The notes under the pieces: model-generated
Databases searched by the model: none
Told to the model about the DNA's origin: nothing
The model's input: only the letters and a program-made list of their open reading frames with translations
Shown: positions 59,803 to 64,000 of the stretch, piece after piece
Layout: the number at the start of each line of letters is the position of its first letter
Position numbering within the stretch: position 1 is the first letter of the stretch
Position numbers and translations under genes: made by a program
DNA from: Nonomuraea aurantiaca
Lineage (GTDB): Bacteria > Actinomycetota > Actinomycetes > Streptosporangiales > Streptosporangiaceae
Assembly: GCF_020215705.1 (NCBI RefSeq)
Contig: NZ_JAIWNB010000012.1
Location: forward strand, 186,001 to 250,000
Reading direction: 5' to 3'
DNA length: 64,000 nucleotides

Positions 59803-61149
59803 GTGAGCGCACTGAGCAATCCCGAGGAACTCGATTCCTGGCGAGCCCTGCCGGCGGCCCAGCAGCCTGACTGGCCCGACCGCAGCGAGCTCGAGAAGGT
59901 CGTCGCCGAGCTCGGCGGCCTGCCCCCACTCGTCTTCGCCGGCGAGTGCGACCAGCTCAAGGAGCAGCTGGCCGCCGTCGCCCGAGGCGAGGCGTTCGTG
60001 CTGCAGGGCGGCGACTGCGCCGAGACGTTCGCCGGGGCGACCGCGGACAACGTGCGCAACAAGCTCAAGACGCTGCTGCAGATGGCCATCGTGCTGACGT
60101 ACGCCGCCAAGGTGCCGGTGGTCAAGATCGGCCGCGTGGCCGGGCAGTTCGCCAAGCCGCGTTCCAAGGGCACCGAGACGCGTGACGGCCTGGAGCTGCC
60201 CGCCTACCGGGGCGACATGGTCAACGGCTTCGCCTTCACCCCCGAGTCCCGCACGCCCGACCCGTGGCGGCTGCTGAAGGCCTACCACTCCTCGGCCGTG
60301 ACGCTCAACCTGGCCCGCGCCTTCACCAAGGGCGGTTACGCCGACCTGCGCCAGGTGCACGCCTGGAACCAGGACTTCGTGGGCGAGTCCCCCGCCGGCC
60401 GCCGCTACGAGCAGCTGGCCAGGGAGATCGACCAGGCGCTCGCGTTCATGCGCGCCTGCGGGGCCGACCCGGAGGAGTTCCACACGGTCGAGTTCTACTC
60501 CTCGCACGAGGCGCTGATCCTCGACTACGACCGGGCGCTCACGCGCATCGACTCGCGGACCGGCCGCCCGTACGACGTGTCGGCGCACATGGTCTGGATC
60601 GGCGAGCGCACCCGCCAGCTCGACGGCGCGCACGTCGACTTCTTCTCCCGCATCCGCAACCCCATCGGCGTCAAGCTCGGCCCGACCACCACGGCCTCCG
60701 AGGCACTGGCGCTGGTCGAGAAGCTCAATCCCGACAACGAGCCGGGCCGGCTCACGTTCATCACCCGGATGGGCGCCTCCAAGATCCGCGAGCACCTGCC
60801 CGCGCTGGTCAAGGAGGTCACCGCGGCGGGCGCGCAGGTCGCCTGGATCTGCGACCCGATGCACGGCAACACGTGGGAGGCGCCGAGCGGCCACAAGACG
60901 CGCCGGCTCGACGACGTGCTCGACGAGGTGACGGGCTTCTTCGAGGTGCACCGCTCGCTCGGCACGCACCCCGGCGGCATCCACATCGAGTTCACGGGCG
61001 ACGACGTGACGGAGTGCGTGGGCGGCGGCCACGAGATCGTCGAGGACGACCTCTCGCGCCGCTACGAGACGGCCTGCGACCCGCGTCTCAACCGCGGCCA
61101 GTCGCTCGACCTCGCCTTCCGGGTGGCGGAGCTCTACCGCTCCAGCTGA
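59803..61149 (+). CDS. aroF: Class II 3-deoxy-D-arabino-heptulosonate 7-phosphate (DAHP) synthase
   Basis: A 448-residue class II (plant/actinobacterial type) DAHP synthase. It condenses PEP with erythrose 4-phosphate, the first step of the shikimate pathway. Family motifs are FVLQGGDCAETFAGATADNV (metal-ligand Cys), PVVKIGRVAGQFAKPRS, YRGDMVNGFAFTPESR, GVKLGPTTTASEAL, WICDPMHGNTWEAPSGHKTR (metal-binding His) and GGIHIEFTGDDVTEC. GTG 59803 gives the usual N-terminus. There is no ribosome-binding site; TAGCAT upstream suggests a leaderless mRNA. The symbol is by function; aroG/aroH are also used. Confidence 0.94.
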   Translation: MSALSNPEELDSWRALPAAQQPDWPDRSELEKVVAELGGLPPLVFAGECDQLKEQLAAVARGEAFVLQGGDCAETFAGATADNVRNKLKTLLQMAIVLTYAAKVPVVKIGRVAGQFAKPRSKGTETRDGLELPAYRGDMVNGFAFTPESRTPDPWRLLKAYHSSAVTLNLARAFTKGGYADLRQVHAWNQDFVGESPAGRRYEQLAREIDQALAFMRACGADPEEFHTVEFYSSHEALILDYDRALTRIDSRTGRPYDVSAHMVWIGERTRQLDGAHVDFFSRIRNPIGVKLGPTTTASEALALVEKLNPDNEPGRLTFITRMGASKIREHLPALVKEVTAAGAQVAWICDPMHGNTWEAPSGHKTRRLDDVLDEVTGFFEVHRSLGTHPGGIHIEFTGDDVTECVGGGHEIVEDDLSRRYETACDPRLNRGQSLDLAFRVAELYRSS

Positions 61150-61160
61150 GTACGACAGGC

Positions 61161-61187
61161 GGCAGCCCCGGTTGGGCCGGGGCTGCC
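61161..61187 (+). terminator. Hairpin terminator after the DAHP synthase gene
   Basis: GGCAGCCCCGG, loop TTGGG, CCGGGGCTGCC forms a perfect 11-bp stem 12 bp after the stop codon. It separates the DAHP synthase gene from the methyltransferase at 61272. Confidence 0.85.
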
Positions 61188-61271
61188 AGAGGATTCTTCG
61201 GTCACGCCCGTCCGCGATCTCCTATGATCGGCCTGACAAAGGTGAGAATTCCTCAACTATTGGGAGAAATC

Positions 61272-62048
61272 GTGGACAGCGCCCTGGACGGCGTGGACCC
61301 GAGCGTGCCCAACATCGCCCGGATGTACGACTACTTCCTGGACGGCAAGGACAACTTCGCCTCCGACCGGGAAGCGGCCGAGCAGATCTTGAAGCTGTTC
61401 CCCGACACGAGGGACTCCGCCAGGGCCAACCGCGACTTCCTCCGCCGGGCCGTACGCCATCTGGTCGACTCCGGCGTGGACCAGATCGTGGACCTCGGCG
61501 CCGGGCTGCCCACCCAGGGCAACACGCACGAGATCGCGCCCGAGGCACGGGTCGTCTACGTCGACTACGACCCCGTGGTGTGCGCGCACGGGCGGGCCCT
61601 GCTGTCCAGGGGCACGAACGTGGAGTTCGTCCAGGCCGACATCAGGGACATCGACCCGCTGCTGGAGACCCTGGCCGAGACGATCGACTTCGGCCGCCCG
61701 GTGGCGTTCATGATGCTGGCCGTGCTGCACTTCCTGCCGGACGAGGCCGCGTACGGCATCGTCGGCAGGCTGCGCGACGCGGGGCCCGCGGGCAGCCGGC
61801 TGGTCATCAGCCACGCCGTGGACGCCGCGCCCGACTCCACCCCGCAGGCGCTGGCGATCTACAGGCAGGCGACGGCCGCGCTCAACCTCCGGACGCCCGA
61901 GGAGATCGCCGCCTTCTTCGAGGGCTACGAACTGGCCGAGCCCGGCCTGGTCTTCCCCCAGGACTGGCGCCCCGACCCCGGCGATTCCCCGCTGGGCCCG
62001 AAGGCCGTCACCAACGTCGGCTACGCCGGGGTCGGCCGCAAGGCATAG
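61272..62048 (+). CDS. DUF574-family SAM-dependent methyltransferase
   Basis: A 258-residue second member of the DUF574 family. It starts (M)DSALDGVDPSVPNIARMYDY and continues FLDGKDNFASDREA. The SAM loop is IVDLGAGLPTQGNTHEIA and the acidic residue is in VVYVDYDPVVCAHGRALL; the end is GYAGVGRKA. GTG 61272 has GGGAGA 5 bp upstream. It has diverged clearly from the copy at 29490 (for example NIARMYDYFLDG against NAARMYDYFLGG), so they are paralogues, not a recent duplication. The substrate is unknown. Confidence 0.9.
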   Translation: MDSALDGVDPSVPNIARMYDYFLDGKDNFASDREAAEQILKLFPDTRDSARANRDFLRRAVRHLVDSGVDQIVDLGAGLPTQGNTHEIAPEARVVYVDYDPVVCAHGRALLSRGTNVEFVQADIRDIDPLLETLAETIDFGRPVAFMMLAVLHFLPDEAAYGIVGRLRDAGPAGSRLVISHAVDAAPDSTPQALAIYRQATAALNLRTPEEIAAFFEGYELAEPGLVFPQDWRPDPGDSPLGPKAVTNVGYAGVGRKA

Positions 62049-62070
62049 GCGCCGGCCTGTGGAACGAGAA

Positions 62071-62094
62071 AAGCCCCGCTGAATGGCGGGGCTT
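62071..62094. terminator. Bidirectional terminator between the methyltransferase and thioredoxin genes
   Basis: AAGCCCCGC, loop TGAATG, GCGGGGCTT is a 9-bp stem between convergent genes. On the minus strand it is followed by TTCTCG after a short T run, so it can act as an intrinsic terminator for thioredoxin as well. Confidence 0.85.
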
Positions 62095-62107
62095 CGTGGT
62101 GCGGCGG

Positions 62108-62482
62108 TCAGTTCTGGTCGGCCTTCTTGAGCTCCTCGTTGAGCTCGGTCCTGATCGCGTCCATGTCGAGCGCGCGAACCTGGCTGATCAGGTCTTCGAG
62201 CGCGGGCGCCGGGATCGCGCCGGGCTGCGCGTAGACCACGATCCCGTCGCGGATCGCCATGAGCGTCGGGATCGAGCTGATGTCGAAGCCCTGAGCGAGG
62301 GCCTGCTCGGCATCGGTGTCGATCTTGCCGAAGGTGATGTCCTCATGCTTGTCGGACGCCTTCTCGAAGATCGGCCCGAACATCTTGCACGGGCCACACC
62401 ACTCGGCCCAGAAGTCGAGCAGGACGATCCCCTTGTCGGCGATGTCGTTGAAGTTCGTCTCGGTTACCTCGATGGTCGCCAC
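62108..62482 (-). CDS. trxA: Thioredoxin
   Basis: A 124-residue thioredoxin beginning MATIEVTETNFNDIADKGIV. The redox motif is FWAEWCGPCKMFGP and the conserved cis-Pro loop is ISSIPTLMAIRDG. The C-terminal extension (ISQVRALDMDAIRTELNEEL then KKADQN) is about 15 residues longer than the classical protein. It reduces protein disulfides in the cytoplasm. It is monocistronic, with a terminator after it. Confidence 0.95.
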   Translation of the reverse strand: MATIEVTETNFNDIADKGIVLLDFWAEWCGPCKMFGPIFEKASDKHEDITFGKIDTDAEQALAQGFDISSIPTLMAIRDGIVVYAQPGAIPAPALEDLISQVRALDMDAIRTELNEELKKADQN

Positions 62483-62633
62483 AAGTGGCTCCTCGTATCG
62501 TCGCGTGAAGTCTGTATGTCAATCCCAGGATGCAAACCTGTCAACCACGTACCCGCCACCAGCATTCCATGCTCACGTCGTTGGGCCTCACATAACGGGC
62601 ACTGGGATTTCCGCGGGTGTGGGCGTGCCGGCG

Positions 62634-63992
62634 TCAGAGGAGGCCCGCGCCGTCCAGTTGGGTGTGGAAGGCCTTCTTGCCCGGGTGGGCGGCGCGGAGG
62701 CGGGCGAGGTATGAGGCGAACTCGGTCTGGTCTCCGGTGCGCTCGAACAGGGTCCGTAGCGTGAAGAGATACTGGATCGCCTCCTGGTAGCCGGGTCTGC
62801 TGGCTCGGCTGACGCAGGATTCGGCCAGTTCCCGGTAGATCGGGATGGCGTCCTCGGGGTGGGTCTGGGCGCGGGCGTTGACCACGCGCATGCGCAGGTC
62901 AGCGGCGAGTCCGTACGTCTGGAGGACCTCCCAGGCGCCCGCCACGTCCCCGTCGATCAGCAGCACCTCGGCCAGCGTGTGGGCCATGGCGGGCGACGAG
63001 CGCAGGTGCGTGACGGCCTTGGCCTTCCACGGGGCCGCGTCCGCGCCGGCCTGGCGGGTCAGGCTCTGATAGGTGTGCGTGGACGGTGAGAGGGTGAAGA
63101 GCTGCCAGCGGGTCTCGAGCGCCTGCTCGGTCCGTCCGGCGTGCTGATGGCAGTCAAGGGCGAGGGTGAGGAGCTGCTGATCGCGGCCGTAGCGGGCCAT
63201 CCCCTGGTCGATCCAGGCCAGGGCTTCGTCGCGGCGCTCCTCGCCGATCAGGAGACGAGCGATCTTCGCGATGTCACCGCTGCCGGCGGCCCGCTGGGCG
63301 AGCAGGGCGATCACGGCGTCGGTGCCGCCCTCGGCGCGGGCGAGCGACTCGCGCAGCGTGCGCAGCTTGTAGTCGCGGATCCGGCCGGCGAAGGTCTCGT
63401 CCAGCAGCTCGTGGCAGCGGCGCAGGCCCAGGTCACCCAGAACGGGGGCGTAGCCGGGCAGCGAGCTCTCGAAGGTGCACCAGTTGCTGATCAGCACCTT
63501 GCCCATCAGCCACTCCGCCAGCTTCGCCGGGTCGGGCGAGCCGGCCAGGCAGGCGTCCCGATGCATGCCCTGGACGCGTTCGAGATCGTCGACGAGCCGG
63601 CCACCATAGACCTCCCCGGTGTCCAGCACCTCCTCGATGAGGTCGATCGCGCGGACGATCAGCTCGCGAGCGGTGTCCGGTGACGGCTCGATCAGGTCGT
63701 CGATCTCGTCGAGGATCTCCTCCAGGTCCTCGAGATCGGGATACCACTCGCCCTCGTGCCAGGCGTCGCACACATCCGCGGCCTCGGCCAGCAGGTCCGC
63801 CATGACCGATTCCAGGTCGGCGAGCAGGTCGGTCGACTCCTCGCCGATGATGGTCTCCGCGAGCTCGGTCCGCAGCCGGTCGGCGAGCGCGGGGTCCGTC
63901 GCGGCCAGGGTGGCGAGGCGGCGGGCCAGCCAGTCGGAGTCCTGGGTACGCAGCAGCGCGTACAGGTCGGGTGCCGGCCGCACATCGCCCAT
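62634..63992 (-). CDS. Alpha-helical repeat protein, possibly the C-terminal part of a SWIM-finger-associated protein
   Basis: A 452-residue, almost entirely alpha-helical protein. The first ~130 residues are very acidic (DLEDLEEILDEIDDLIEPSP). The C-terminal half has TPR-like helix pairs (DIAKIARLLIGEERRDEALA, AMAHTLAEVLLIDGDVAGAW). The end YLARLRAAHPGKKAFHTQLD is similar to the C-terminal region of actinobacterial SWIM zinc-finger proteins, which usually have an N-terminal CxCxnCxH finger. None is visible here. ATG 63992 lies 8 bp from the window edge and the frame stays open, so the gene may begin outside the window. No function is assigned. Confidence 0.6.
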   Translation of the reverse strand: MGDVRPAPDLYALLRTQDSDWLARRLATLAATDPALADRLRTELAETIIGEESTDLLADLESVMADLLAEAADVCDAWHEGEWYPDLEDLEEILDEIDDLIEPSPDTARELIVRAIDLIEEVLDTGEVYGGRLVDDLERVQGMHRDACLAGSPDPAKLAEWLMGKVLISNWCTFESSLPGYAPVLGDLGLRRCHELLDETFAGRIRDYKLRTLRESLARAEGGTDAVIALLAQRAAGSGDIAKIARLLIGEERRDEALAWIDQGMARYGRDQQLLTLALDCHQHAGRTEQALETRWQLFTLSPSTHTYQSLTRQAGADAAPWKAKAVTHLRSSPAMAHTLAEVLLIDGDVAGAWEVLQTYGLAADLRMRVVNARAQTHPEDAIPIYRELAESCVSRASRPGYQEAIQYLFTLRTLFERTGDQTEFASYLARLRAAHPGKKAFHTQLDGAGLL

Positions 63993-64000
63993 CCGGACCC

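Noticed and set aside
59712..62048. DAHP synthase and DUF574 methyltransferase as one operon
   Set aside because: A perfect 11-bp hairpin and 122 bp separate them, and the methyltransferase has its own ribosome-binding site and upstream region.

Overview
This window comes from a very GC-rich actinobacterium. Third codon positions are almost all G or C, GTG and TTG starts are common, many start and stop codons overlap as ATGA or GTGA, and two DUF574-type methyltransferases are present, a family abundant in Streptosporangiaceae (Nonomuraea-like) and Streptomyces. It looks like ordinary chromosome: an IS605-type insertion sequence at the left edge and a few decayed genes, but no prophage, CRISPR array, tRNA or rRNA was seen.

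Left part (1-20.7 kb): an IS200/IS605 element with a gutted tnpB abuts the 3' end of a glutamine-amidotransferase-like gene carrying a CysRS-type C-terminal tail. Then come an acyltransferase, a His-rich CDF metal exporter, an acyl-CoA dehydrogenase, a membrane protein of unknown function, an ACT-domain protein, and a self-sufficient P450-reductase fusion (CYP102/BM3 type) divergent from a TetR repressor across twin mirrored operators. After these lie a secreted S1 protease, the C-terminal remnant of an amino-acid oxidase, two divergent genes (aldo/keto reductase and O-methyltransferase), a GH43 glycosidase under a LacI-type operator, a SigE-family sigma factor with a membrane partner, and a secreted beta-helix protein.

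Sugar and regulation part (20.7-34 kb): a maltodextrin locus (malE-malF-malG-GH13 hydrolase on the minus strand, alpha-glucosidase divergent), an orphan histidine kinase, a DUF574 methyltransferase, and a C4-dicarboxylate carrier (dctA) divergent from a CitA/DcuS-like two-component pair.

Nonulosonic-acid (sialic-acid) locus (34-40.6 kb): the most striking part. One 678-residue protein joins a CMP-sialate synthetase, a HAD phosphatase and a sialate synthase. It is followed by a GT2 glycosyltransferase and a polysialyltransferase-family protein, and two more putative glycosyltransferases converge on it from the other strand. Together they could turn a hexosamine- or mannose-6-phosphate into CMP-nonulosonate and polymerise it, probably into a cell-wall polymer of the teichulosonic-acid type.

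Right part (40.6-64 kb): two oxidoreductases; a CHAP-domain wall hydrolase behind a clear cyclic-di-AMP (ydaO/yuaA) riboswitch; a tiny zinc-knuckle protein followed by a very long hairpin; a small Cys-rich secreted protein; a frameshifted TetR gene; an ECF42-type sigma factor with its DGPF/YCII partner; a complete cellobiose regulon (cebE-cebF-cebG-bglC-cebR) with two perfect CebR operators; an aldose epimerase, an APH-fold kinase, a secreted M64 peptidase, an orphan anti-sigma factor, an FAD monooxygenase, class II DAHP synthase, a second DUF574 methyltransferase, thioredoxin, and a repeat protein running to the window edge. Neither sugar ABC system has its own ATPase, so both presumably share an MsiK-type ATPase encoded elsewhere.
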